From Candidatus Sulfotelmatobacter sp. (GTDB lineage Bacteria > Acidobacteriota > Terriglobia > Terriglobales > Acidobacteriaceae), in contig JASIKQ010000416.1 in NCBI GenBank assembly GCA_030049565.1, forward strand, positions 1-5,157: a DNA stretch of 5,157 nt, in the 5' to 3' direction. Made by a program: the position numbers and the translations under genes. Under the pieces are notes generated by a model. It was not told the origin of the DNA and searched no databases. It saw nothing but the letters and a program-made list of their open reading frames with translations. This document shows positions 1 to 5,157 of the stretch, piece by piece. Each line of letters starts with the position of its first letter. The stretch's first letter is position 1.

Positions 1-2392
1 CAGTTCAAGCGGCCTGTATACGGCGCCGTCAGTTGCCGGCTCGCACACCGTAACTGCTAACAGCGTGGCGGACACCTCTGCCAGCGCGAAAGCTAACGTG
101 ACGGTGACGCTGCAGGCCTTAACTTTGTCGCCGTCCTCCGCGGTGCTCACTGCGGCGGAAACGCAGCAATTCAGCGCCACCCTGCAGGGCGCGGCCGATT
201 CTTCTGTGACCTGGTCGGTGGACGGCGTAGCCGGCGGCAATGCTACGGTTGGAACCGTTTCAGCGAGCGGGCTTTACACGGCGCCGGCGCAAACCGGCAG
301 CCATACCATTTCGGCTGTAAGCTCGACGGATTCCGTTACGCGAGGTTCAGCCTCGATCACGGTTGCGTCGGTGACGCTTTCACCGGCAACCGTTACTATC
401 GAGGGTTCGACGGCTCAGCAGTTCACAGCCGCGGTACAGGGATCGTCGACTCTTTCGCTCAACTGGATGGTCGATCACACAATCGGCGGCAGTGCAGCGA
501 CCGGAACGATTTCAACGTCCGGTTTGTACACGGCGCCGGCACAAGCCGGCAATCATACGATCTCAGTGGCCGCAGCGGCGAATGCGTCAGTCAGTGCCAA
601 CGCTTCGGCATATGTTTTTACGTTTGCAGTATCGCCAGGGTCGGCGACTCTCCCGCCCTCTGGAACTCAACAGTTCACATCCACGATTCAGGGGTTGACG
701 AACACGGCGGTAACCTGGTCCGTTGATGGCGTTGCCGGAGGAAATGCGACGTCGGGCACGATTACATCGGCCGGTTTATACATCGCTCCGCCTGCACTTG
801 AGCCCCACACCGTAACTGCGACCAGCGTTGCGGAGTCGCCTGATGGTGCTTCCGCTTCCGTGGTGGTAACGAATCTTGCCAACGACGCAGTGCTCACCTA
901 TCACAATGATGACGCGCGCGCCGGCGCGTATCTGCAAGAAGTGAATTTGACAACCACAAACGTAAACTCGACGCAGTTTGGCAAGCTGCTGGCTTATCCA
1001 GTCGATGGGCAGATTTACGCCCAGCCGCTGTATCTCTCAGGGTTGAGCATCGCCTCGGGCACGTACGACGTAGTTTTCGTAGAAACGCAAAACAATAGCG
1101 TCTACGCCTTCGATGCCGACGCAACCGCTTCGAATCCGACGACCTTTTGGCACGTTAATCTGGGCCCTCCGGTTACGGTAGATGACCCGGGAGGTCCTTG
1201 GCCAAACGTAGGAATTCTGTCCACGCCGGTCATCGACTCCACCACCAACACCATGTACCTGGTGGCTGAAACCTCGAATACAGGACCGGACGGCACGCCG
1301 TTTTTCCTGCACGCATTGAACGCGCAAACCGGACAGGACCTGATCAACCCAGTTCCGATTAACGCCACCGACCCCAATTCCAGCGCGCGGCTCGAAACCT
1401 CTTGCTATCAACGCATGGGCCTGGCTTTGGACCCGGTGACAAATTGGGTCTATCTGGCGTTCGGCAGTTGTTCTCACGGTTGGCTGCTGGCCTATGACAA
1501 GGCAACGCTGGCGCAGAAGGCGGTTTTCAACGACACGTCCAACGCCGCGGGCGGGGGGCTATGGGCGGGCGGCGGTGCTCCCGTCATCGATGACAGCAAC
1601 GGGAACATATATCTGATGAGCGGCACCGATTATGATGACGCCTGGATTTCACCGCCTCCGGCCTATACTCAAACCGGTTACAACGATTCGTTTCTCAACC
1701 TGAACCCAACCACCCTGAACGTCCAAAGCTCCTTCTCCCCGGATAACAATTACACGCTAGCTGGGAACGACGCTGACCTGGGCAGCGGCGGAGCTGTCCT
1801 GCTGCCGGGCAACTCCCAATACTCCAGGGAACTGATCGGAGGAGGGAAAGACGGCAACATCTACATCGTCAATCCTCTCGACATGGGTGGCTTCGCCGGC
1901 ACGAACGACGTCATCCAGAATGTCCAGACCGGTACGCAGCAGTACAACAACATTTTTTCCACTCCCGTTTTTTGGAACGGCTTCGTCTACTATCACTGCG
2001 AACAGGATGTGTTGCGTGCCTTCAGTTGGACCGCAGGTGCGGCCAGCGGCCAGCAGCTCTCCACTGGGCCCACATCGATGGGCAGCGTGGTTTACGGCAA
2101 TAACACGCACGGAGCTACGGCTTCGGTCTCCGCCAATGGCGCGACTAACGGCATCGTCTGGGATACCGACAATTCTGCATATATTTACAACAATCCCTCG
2201 GCGAGTGGGCCCTTGGTGCTGTATGCCTACGACGCTACCAACGTCGCCAACGAACTTTACAACAGCTCCCAGGCCGGAACTCGCGACACGGCCGGGCTGG
2301 CATTGAAGTTTACGGTGCCGACGATCGTGAATGGGAGGGTATTCGTTCCAACGGGTACAGAGCTGGATATTTACGGATTGCTGACGCCTTAA
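1..2392 (+). CDS. Ig-like repeat / PQQ-type beta-propeller secreted protein (5' end missing)
   Basis: The reading frame is open from base 2 to the TAA at 2390-2392, and the codons before the first in-frame GTG (65) already encode a repeat motif (SSSGLYTAP). The true start is therefore upstream of the window and the GTG is internal. Numbering from GTG 65 as residue 1, residues 19-102, 103-185 and 186-270 are three Ig-like (Big-type) repeats, preceded by the end of a fourth. Residues 275-775 form a propeller-like domain that begins LTYHNDDARAGAYLQEV and contains the blade-type segment NNSVYAFDADA (343-353). It ends GRVFVPTGTELDIYGLL, as acidobacterial 'PQQ-like' proteins often do, so the C-terminus looks complete. 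There is no C-terminal anchor. The likely role is extracellular binding or adhesion, with the Ig repeats acting as a stalk. An enzymatic role for the propeller cannot be shown: no catalytic residues are recognisable. Family assignment is fairly secure; function is unknown. Confidence 0.88.
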   Translation, partial: SSSGLYTAPSVAGSHTVTANSVADTSASAKANVTVTLQALTLSPSSAVLTAAETQQFSATLQGAADSSVTWSVDGVAGGNATVGTVSASGLYTAPAQTGSHTISAVSSTDSVTRGSASITVASVTLSPATVTIEGSTAQQFTAAVQGSSTLSLNWMVDHTIGGSAATGTISTSGLYTAPAQAGNHTISVAAAANASVSANASAYVFTFAVSPGSATLPPSGTQQFTSTIQGLTNTAVTWSVDGVAGGNATSGTITSAGLYIAPPALEPHTVTATSVAESPDGASASVVVTNLANDAVLTYHNDDARAGAYLQEVNLTTTNVNSTQFGKLLAYPVDGQIYAQPLYLSGLSIASGTYDVVFVETQNNSVYAFDADATASNPTTFWHVNLGPPVTVDDPGGPWPNVGILSTPVIDSTTNTMYLVAETSNTGPDGTPFFLHALNAQTGQDLINPVPINATDPNSSARLETSCYQRMGLALDPVTNWVYLAFGSCSHGWLLAYDKATLAQKAVFNDTSNAAGGGLWAGGGAPVIDDSNGNIYLMSGTDYDDAWISPPPAYTQTGYNDSFLNLNPTTLNVQSSFSPDNNYTLAGNDADLGSGGAVLLPGNSQYSRELIGGGKDGNIYIVNPLDMGGFAGTNDVIQNVQTGTQQYNNIFSTPVFWNGFVYYHCEQDVLRAFSWTAGAASGQQLSTGPTSMGSVVYGNNTHGATASVSANGATNGIVWDTDNSAYIYNNPSASGPLVLYAYDATNVANELYNSSQAGTRDTAGLALKFTVPTIVNGRVFVPTGTELDIYGLLTP
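2..874 (+). repeat. Tandem Ig-like domain repeats inside the first gene
   Basis: Three complete units lie at 119-370, 371-619 and 620-874, and the end of an earlier unit lies at 2-118. Each is about 250 bases (83-85 residues). Every complete unit has the same order of landmarks: L/V-x-x-SP near the start, QQF near residue 17, W-x-VD near residue 33, a Gly/Ala/Thr-rich loop, SGLYTAP or AGLYIAP near residue 50, then HT(I/V). The TWSVDGVAGGNAT segment is identical in the first and third complete units and diverged in the second (NWMVDHTIGGSAA). Such arrays expand and contract by recombination between units. The total number of units is unknown because the array runs off the window. Confidence 0.85.
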
Positions 2393-2446
2393 TCGAGCCG
2401 AGGGCAAATGCGATGCAAGGCCATCTACGGAAAGATCCTCGAACAA

Positions 2447-2461
2447 CCCCGGTTGACGGGG
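2447..2461 (+). other. Short GC-rich inverted repeat between the first two genes
   Basis: CCCCG (2447-2451) and CGGGG (2457-2461) can form a 5-bp stem with a 5-base loop. It is followed by CCTCATCTT, not a run of T's, so it is at best a weak terminator for the upstream gene. The 114-base gap is compatible either with read-through into the next gene or with a separate promoter; no clear -35/-10 pair was found. Confidence 0.25.
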
Positions 2462-2497
2462 CCTCATCTTAGCTCCGCCGCTCAGACATATCCAGCC

Positions 2498-2502
2498 GGA
2501 GG
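2498..2502 (+). promoter_or_regulatory. Ribosome binding site that fixes the start of the lactonase-like gene
   Basis: GGAGG lies four bases before ATG 2507. The same frame is open back to an ATG at 2408, but that start would put 33 unremarkable residues ahead of a clear signal peptide. The Shine-Dalgarno sequence together with the signal peptide favours 2507. Confidence 0.65.
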
Positions 2503-2506
2503 TCCC

Positions 2507-3658
2507 ATGTCACGCCACTTCTCTCCGACCGCCTGCTTCCTTCTTACCCTGACGGTCGGCATCGCTTCCACCTGTTTTGCCACATCACCGACTGAAGTTC
2601 TCTATGCCCTGCAGAATGGGGACATACTCACTTACAACATCGATCCGACTACCTTGCAGGCCACGCGAGTAGGAAAATCCTTGGCTGTAAGTGGAATCCC
2701 AGAGATCATCCAGGTGATTCCGTCGCCCAATGGCCGCTTCGTATACGTGACCTCAGGAACGGATTACAACCAGACCAGCCTTTCCGTGTACGCAACTGAC
2801 GCATCCGGTGTGCCGCAGCAGCCTGCGATTGAATCGCTGGGACCAACTGGGATTTCGCAGTTCGTCGTCCATCCCAGCGGCAGGTTCGCATACATGATCG
2901 ATTTCACCGAAAATTCCAACAACGAATATTTCTACCAGATGCGGCTATACACCATTGACCCAAGCACCGGTTATCTCAGCGAGACATCCTACGCGCATAA
3001 TTTCAAGCCGACGTATTATTGCGTGCCGTTCGTCGCGGGCTTCTATCCCAACGGAAGCGAGCTCGAATATGTGTGGGATTGTGGTTATCCGGAAAATAGC
3101 GGGCTGTCGCAAAGTTTCTACCAGCAGAATGTGGACTTGCAGACTGGAGCGCCGGGTCCGGCAAAGTTGTTATTTGGCGTGTTCGATTCTGATCTGAGTG
3201 CAGATGAGGTCAAACTGGCGCCGAAGACCATCAACGACTTCTATCAAAGCTCTGCCCCGCCTAGCACAGAACTGAAGATTTATCCGTTGACCACCGGGCC
3301 CAAAAAGCCTTTGATCGACTGCACCGCATTGATGCTCTCAGCATGCACTCAGGCGGGAGGATTCATTCAGGACGTTTCGGGACGTGACTTGTTCCTGGAG
3401 TTGCCCAGCGTGTTGGAGATTGTGAAGATTGATCTCTCGAACGATACCATCGTCGACACTGGCTACTCGATTCCTGAATCGCTGCAGCCCTATTTCAGTC
3501 CCGATGATTCGATTATCTACGGCTTGGATTACCAATTCCAAGGGGTCAGCCATATACAGATTTACGGCTTCGATGCGAAGACCGGGGCAGTTACAGAGGG
3601 AGAACGATTCAGCGTGGGCGCGAACCTGTGGAACGTGTTCCCGGCGCAAAGGGATTAG
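2507..3658 (+). CDS. Secreted lactonase-like (YVTN-type) beta-propeller protein
   Basis: The 383-residue product starts with a signal peptide: basic SRH, a hydrophobic stretch at about residues 9-20, and a likely signal peptidase I cut after TCFA (residue 25). The Cys at 23 lacks a proper lipobox, so a lipoprotein is unlikely. Repeated blade motifs of the YVTN/6-phosphogluconolactonase-like type follow: PSPNGRFVYV (72-81), VHPSGRFAYM (121-130), FYPNGSELEYV (179-189) and FSPDDSIIYG (330-339). Strands such as MRLYTIDPSTGYLSE (145-159) and IQIYGFDAKTGAVTE (350-364) match the 'x-x-Y-x-D-x-x-TG' pattern of PF10282 relatives. The length suits a seven-bladed propeller. Lactonase activity should not be assumed: secreted acidobacterial members are of unknown function and catalytic residues cannot be verified here. 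It follows another propeller gene on the same strand, which suggests a related surface role. The stop is TAG 3656-3658. Confidence 0.85.
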   Translation: MSRHFSPTACFLLTLTVGIASTCFATSPTEVLYALQNGDILTYNIDPTTLQATRVGKSLAVSGIPEIIQVIPSPNGRFVYVTSGTDYNQTSLSVYATDASGVPQQPAIESLGPTGISQFVVHPSGRFAYMIDFTENSNNEYFYQMRLYTIDPSTGYLSETSYAHNFKPTYYCVPFVAGFYPNGSELEYVWDCGYPENSGLSQSFYQQNVDLQTGAPGPAKLLFGVFDSDLSADEVKLAPKTINDFYQSSAPPSTELKIYPLTTGPKKPLIDCTALMLSACTQAGGFIQDVSGRDLFLELPSVLEIVKIDLSNDTIVDTGYSIPESLQPYFSPDDSIIYGLDYQFQGVSHIQIYGFDAKTGAVTEGERFSVGANLWNVFPAQRD

Positions 3659-3694
3659 CGAGGGATTTCACGCAAAACTCAAGGCCGTTTCGAA

Positions 3695-3704
3695 CACAAT
3701 TGTG
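3695..3704. other. 10-base palindrome CACAATTGTG
   Basis: A perfect palindrome 36 bases after the stop of the lactonase-like gene. It could be a regulator half-site pair or chance; no second copy was seen in the window. Confidence 0.2.
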
Positions 3705-3742
3705 CCCGGCAGTAAACAGGTAATCGCTAAACCGTCGGAAGA

Positions 3743-3779
3743 ATGGAGCGGGAGACCGGGATCGAATCGGCGACATCCA
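3743..3779 (-). pseudogene. tRNA-Gly 3'-half remnant, candidate attachment site (att)
   Basis: These 37 bases match 5091-5127 at all but one position (T3767 versus C5115). Read on the minus strand they contain the 3' side of the anticodon stem, the variable loop, the T arm, the 3' acceptor strand, an encoded CCA and one flanking base. Homology stops sharply at 3779/3780: the sequence beyond does not form an anticodon or D arm, so this is not a working tRNA. The single change turns G53 into A, breaking the nearly universal G53-C61 pair of the T stem. A 3'-end tRNA fragment in the same orientation as a nearby intact gene is the classical mark of the far attachment site of an integrated element. 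A decayed duplicate tRNA gene is the alternative. Confidence 0.75.
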
Positions 3780-3800
3780 TTAGTGCGATTGGATTAGTGC
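3779..3800 (+). repeat. Two direct copies of ATTAGTGC beside the tRNA fragment
   Basis: ATTAGTGC occurs at 3779-3786 and 3793-3800, 14 bases apart, immediately inside the tRNA-derived repeat. TTAGTGC recurs inverted at 4956-4962 near the other end of the segment. Short repeats beside an attachment core could be recombinase or excisionase arm sites, but these are brief enough to be coincidental. Confidence 0.35.
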
Positions 3801-3891
3801 TCTTGGGGATTGTGGCGGTGGGGATTTCCGATACACTCGTCTTGCGCCATTTGCGGGCAATTTCCTCCCCCTATGCTCGATGGCGCAGTTG

Positions 3892-3899
3892 AAGGAGGG
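3892..3899 (+). promoter_or_regulatory. Strong ribosome binding site for the cysteine-rich protein
   Basis: AAGGAGGG lies six bases before ATG 3906. The frame is open upstream to an ATG at 3810, but the strong Shine-Dalgarno sequence and the signal peptide beginning MRRITTLVV select 3906. No confident promoter was found: TTGCGG (3851-3856) and TATGCT (3872-3877) are only 15 bases apart. Confidence 0.75.
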
Positions 3900-3905
3900 C
3901 AACAA

Positions 3906-4496
3906 ATGCGCCGAATCACAACGCTCGTAGTGTGTACGTTAGCTCTGACCCTTTGTGCCGGGGCTGCGTTCGCAGCAAGTACCACCTACACCGACGTGAT
4001 GAAAGTCGATTATTTCATCAACGCCAACACCGCCGGCGCCCCGGACGAGGTATTGCAACTGACCAACACCGGGTACTCGGGCGGATACGTTTGCGCCGAT
4101 ATTTTCGTGTTCGATCCCTACCAAGAAATGCAGGAATGCTGCAGCTGCACGCTCTCGCCGAATGACCTACGTACCCTTTCGGTAAACTCAAATTTAACGG
4201 GGAACCCCCTGACGGACGTCACGAACACCACCGGGTCGATCCGGGTCGTCTCGGCGGAGGAAACCAGCGGCTATTGCCCGACTCCGTACAAGGACATCAC
4301 GCCAGTGAGCTATACCGTTCGCACGTGGTCTACCCACATCCAAAACGTGTCTAGCGACACCTACTCCATTACTGAAACGGCTGGCCAGGATGCAACACTC
4401 AGCAGTTCAGAACTGACTGCACTGACGAACGGTTGCTACGCGATTCACCTGGACGGCAGCGGTCACGGTATCTGCACCTGCGGATCGGGCGAGTAA
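3906..4496 (+). CDS. Secreted cysteine-rich protein of unknown function (ECCSC motif)
   Basis: The 196-residue product has a textbook signal peptide: MRR, a hydrophobic core at residues 6-20, and a cut after AFA (about residue 23). The mature part is small, polar and rich in Thr and Ser. It has eight cysteines, at 63, 78, 79, 81, 124, 177, 190 and 192, an even number consistent with disulfides formed outside the cytoplasm. The core reads YVCADIFVFDPYQEMQECCS (61-80), followed by CTLSPNDLRTLSVNSNLTGN (81-100). I recall similar 'VFD..QEMQECC.C.....L.TLS' segments in uncharacterised secreted acidobacterial proteins, but from memory only. ICTCG near the C-terminus is a second tight Cys pair. No enzyme motif, anchor or transmembrane segment beyond the signal peptide is visible. 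Metal binding through the Cys cluster is possible, but disulfides are more likely. It is the only clear protein gene between the two tRNA-derived repeats. The stop is TAA 4494-4496. Confidence 0.88.
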   Translation: MRRITTLVVCTLALTLCAGAAFAASTTYTDVMKVDYFINANTAGAPDEVLQLTNTGYSGGYVCADIFVFDPYQEMQECCSCTLSPNDLRTLSVNSNLTGNPLTDVTNTTGSIRVVSAEETSGYCPTPYKDITPVSYTVRTWSTHIQNVSSDTYSITETAGQDATLSSSELTALTNGCYAIHLDGSGHGICTCGSGE

Positions 4497-4503
4497 GGCG
4501 GTT

Positions 4504-4530
4504 TTTGCCACAGCCTGCGGTTATGGCAAA
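4504..4530 (+). terminator. Stem-loop just after the cysteine-rich gene (weak terminator candidate)
   Basis: TTTGCCA (4504-4510) pairs with TGGCAAA (4524-4530). AGCC (4512-4515) can also pair with GGTT (4519-4522), one pair being G-U, making a longer interrupted stem eight bases after the stop codon. There is no T-run on the 3' side, so it may be a 3'-end protective or structural element and not an intrinsic terminator. Confidence 0.4.
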
Positions 4531-4568
4531 CGAGCCTTGCCCGGCTTCGAGAACTGGTCGAACGTAAC

Positions 4569-4592
4569 ATGATTGTCCTGAAGGACAATCAT
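4569..4592. other. Perfect 10-bp inverted repeat with TGAA loop
   Basis: ATGATTGTCC (4569-4578) and GGACAATCAT (4583-4592) are exact reverse complements around a four-base TGAA loop. As RNA this is a stable hairpin; as DNA it could be an operator. No T-run follows on either strand, so it is not a canonical terminator. Confidence 0.6.
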
Positions 4593-4638
4593 GGGGGAGT
4601 CCGACGCATTGTTATGTGAAATCAGTTCCCAGTACGGT

Positions 4639-4683
4639 TGGAGGCGTTCCATCCGGTGGTGCTGAGCGTCTCCACCCTTTTTT
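4639..4683 (+). terminator. Candidate intrinsic terminator
   Basis: The arms TGGAGGCGTTC (4639-4649) and GAGCGTCTCCA (4664-4674) form an 11-bp stem with two G-U pairs and a 14-base loop. Three C's and six T's (4678-4683) follow. This is the best rho-independent terminator candidate in the window. It lies about 140 bases beyond the stop of the cysteine-rich gene and would give that mRNA a long structured 3' UTR, or end a separate small RNA. The C spacer before the T-run is slightly atypical. Confidence 0.5.
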
Positions 4684-4940
4684 CCCAACATCGCATCATC
4701 AAATCATCCCTGGAATTTCCAGAACCTGGCAGGAATGCAAGCCAGCCTCGCTTTGGCATCGCAGTTGTGGCATGATGTTGTGCCATGATCTTTGAGAAGG
4801 GCAAACGGCCCCGCGCCGCAAACCAGCAAGTAAAGTGGACCGTCCGCTTCCGAAGAACGCGTCCAAGCTCCGCACCAACCACCAGCCGTTAAAACCCTCA
4901 GGTCAGCCGTTTGCCCACTCAGATGCGTGTAATGAATCAT

Positions 4941-5058
4941 TATTTGCGTTTATTTGCACTAACTAGTATTGACAATGCGGTCCCCGTGTAAGACTGCTGG
5001 ATGCATCGTTTTGCAGCGGCGAGTGTATCACTAGGCTTGTGCTGACCTACTGCTGACC
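4941..5058. repeat. Short direct repeats in the AT-rich flank of the tRNA gene
   Basis: TATTTGC occurs at 4941-4947 and 4951-4957, ten bases apart (one helical turn). TGCTGACC occurs at 5040-5047 and 5051-5058, eleven bases apart. Helically phased pairs beside a tRNA attachment site resemble arm-type sites for a tyrosine recombinase or its accessory protein. This is inference from spacing and position only. Confidence 0.35.
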
Positions 5059-5091
5059 GGTGATTTTTCACTCTCTATAGTGATTAATACA

Positions 5092-5157
5092 TGGAGCGGG
5101 AGACCGGGATCGAACCGGCGACATCCAGCTTGGGAAGCTGGCGTTCTACCGCTGAAC
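5092..5157 (-). tRNA. tRNA-Gly (anticodon CCC), 5' end beyond the window
   Basis: Read on the minus strand, the visible part begins at tRNA position 10 with a D arm (GTTC, loop AGCGGTA, GAAC). It continues with an anticodon arm (stem CCAGC/GCTGG, loop TTCCCAA, so anticodon CCC), a five-base variable loop ATGTC, and a T arm (GCCGG, TTCGATC, CCGGT). The 3' acceptor strand CTCCCGC, discriminator T and an encoded CCA (5092-5094 on the plus strand) complete it. The D-arm and anticodon-arm sequences resemble the E. coli CCC glycine tRNA. Nine bases, namely the 5' acceptor strand and positions 8-9, are missing off the window edge. It decodes GGG. The 3' half is duplicated at 3743-3779. Confidence 0.93.

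Larger units (their letters stand above)
4497..5091. other. 595-base stretch without a convincing gene
   Basis: The longest open frames here (minus strand, 4622-4882 and 4704-4940) overlap each other, are rich in Arg, Trp and Cys, have no recognisable motif or good ribosome binding site, and look non-coding. A 35-codon plus-strand frame at 4785-4892 also lacks support. The region holds the three stem-loops listed separately, an odd palindrome CTGGAATTTCCAG (4710-4722), and TGGCAT copies at 4754-4759 and 4768-4773 followed by an inverted TGCCA (4781-4785). From about 4925 it is noticeably AT-richer. TTGACA at 4969-4974 resembles a -35 box, but no -10 lies at the right distance. A degraded gene cannot be excluded. 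Confidence 0.55.

Noticed and set aside
1037..1477. 146-codon minus-strand open frame
   Set aside because: Antisense shadow of the propeller domain, with no recognisable motifs.
1757..2467. 236-codon minus-strand open frame
   Set aside because: It is antisense to the end of the propeller gene, whose protein has clear family motifs. This frame has none and simply reflects codon bias.
2408..2506. Upstream start of the lactonase-like protein at ATG 2408
   Set aside because: It would bury the signal peptide 33 residues inside; ATG 2507 has GGAGG just upstream.
3429..3797. 122-codon plus-strand open frame ending in GRPGSNRRHP
   Set aside because: Most of it overlaps the lactonase-like gene in another frame. 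Its tail is a translation of the antisense of the tRNA-Gly fragment, a well-known source of false proteins.
3810..3905. Upstream extension of the cysteine-rich protein to ATG 3810
   Set aside because: The 32 extra residues precede a clear signal peptide, and ATG 3906 has the strong ribosome binding site.
4785..4892. 35-codon plus-strand frame starting MIFEKGKRPR
   Set aside because: Very short, very basic, with no good ribosome binding site. A degraded gene or small protein cannot be excluded, but nothing supports it.
4622..4940. Two overlapping minus-strand frames (86 and 78 codons) in the gene-free stretch
   Set aside because: Unusual amino acid composition, no motif, no convincing ribosome binding site, and they overlap each other in different frames.
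4969..4974. TTGACA as a promoter -35 box
   Set aside because: No acceptable -10 at 16-18 bases; the nearest candidate (TAAGAC at 4989-4994) is only 14 bases away, and no gene follows on the plus strand.

Overview
The window looks like a stretch of an Acidobacteriota genome, most likely a Terriglobia-type soil bacterium. This is inferred from protein style and not from a marker gene. The first gene combines tandem Ig-like repeats carrying a 'SGLYTAP...HTI' motif with a C-terminal propeller that opens with a 'YHNDDARAGAYLQEVNLT'-like segment, an arrangement I associate strongly with secreted acidobacterial proteins. All three protein genes lie on the plus strand. The two whose N-termini are visible have signal peptides, and the first is probably exported too, so the window appears to encode cell-surface or extracellular proteins.

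Layout. Positions 1-2392 hold the 3' part of a large gene whose start lies upstream of the window. It encodes one partial and three complete Ig-like repeats of about 84 residues, then a PQQ-type beta-propeller of about 500 residues. After a 114-base gap, 2507-3658 encodes a secreted lactonase-like (YVTN-type) beta-propeller of 383 residues. Positions 3659-3905 are intergenic and contain a 37-base piece of a tRNA-Gly gene (3743-3779, minus orientation). Positions 3906-4496 encode a 196-residue secreted, cysteine-rich protein with an ECCSC motif and no assigned function. Positions 4497-5091 contain no convincing gene, but hold three stem-loops (the last followed by six T's, a plausible terminator) and several short repeats. 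The window ends inside an intact-looking tRNA-Gly(CCC) gene on the minus strand (5092 to beyond 5157).

The most interesting structure is the pair of direct repeats at 3743-3779 and 5091-5127. They match at 36 of 37 bases, and the second copy is the 3' half of the tRNA gene. This is the usual footprint of an element inserted by a tyrosine recombinase at the 3' end of a tRNA gene. If so, the segment between them is a cassette of about 1.35 kb carrying a single secreted cysteine-rich protein and structured non-coding DNA, with no integrase of its own. Decay of a duplicated tRNA gene is the main alternative.
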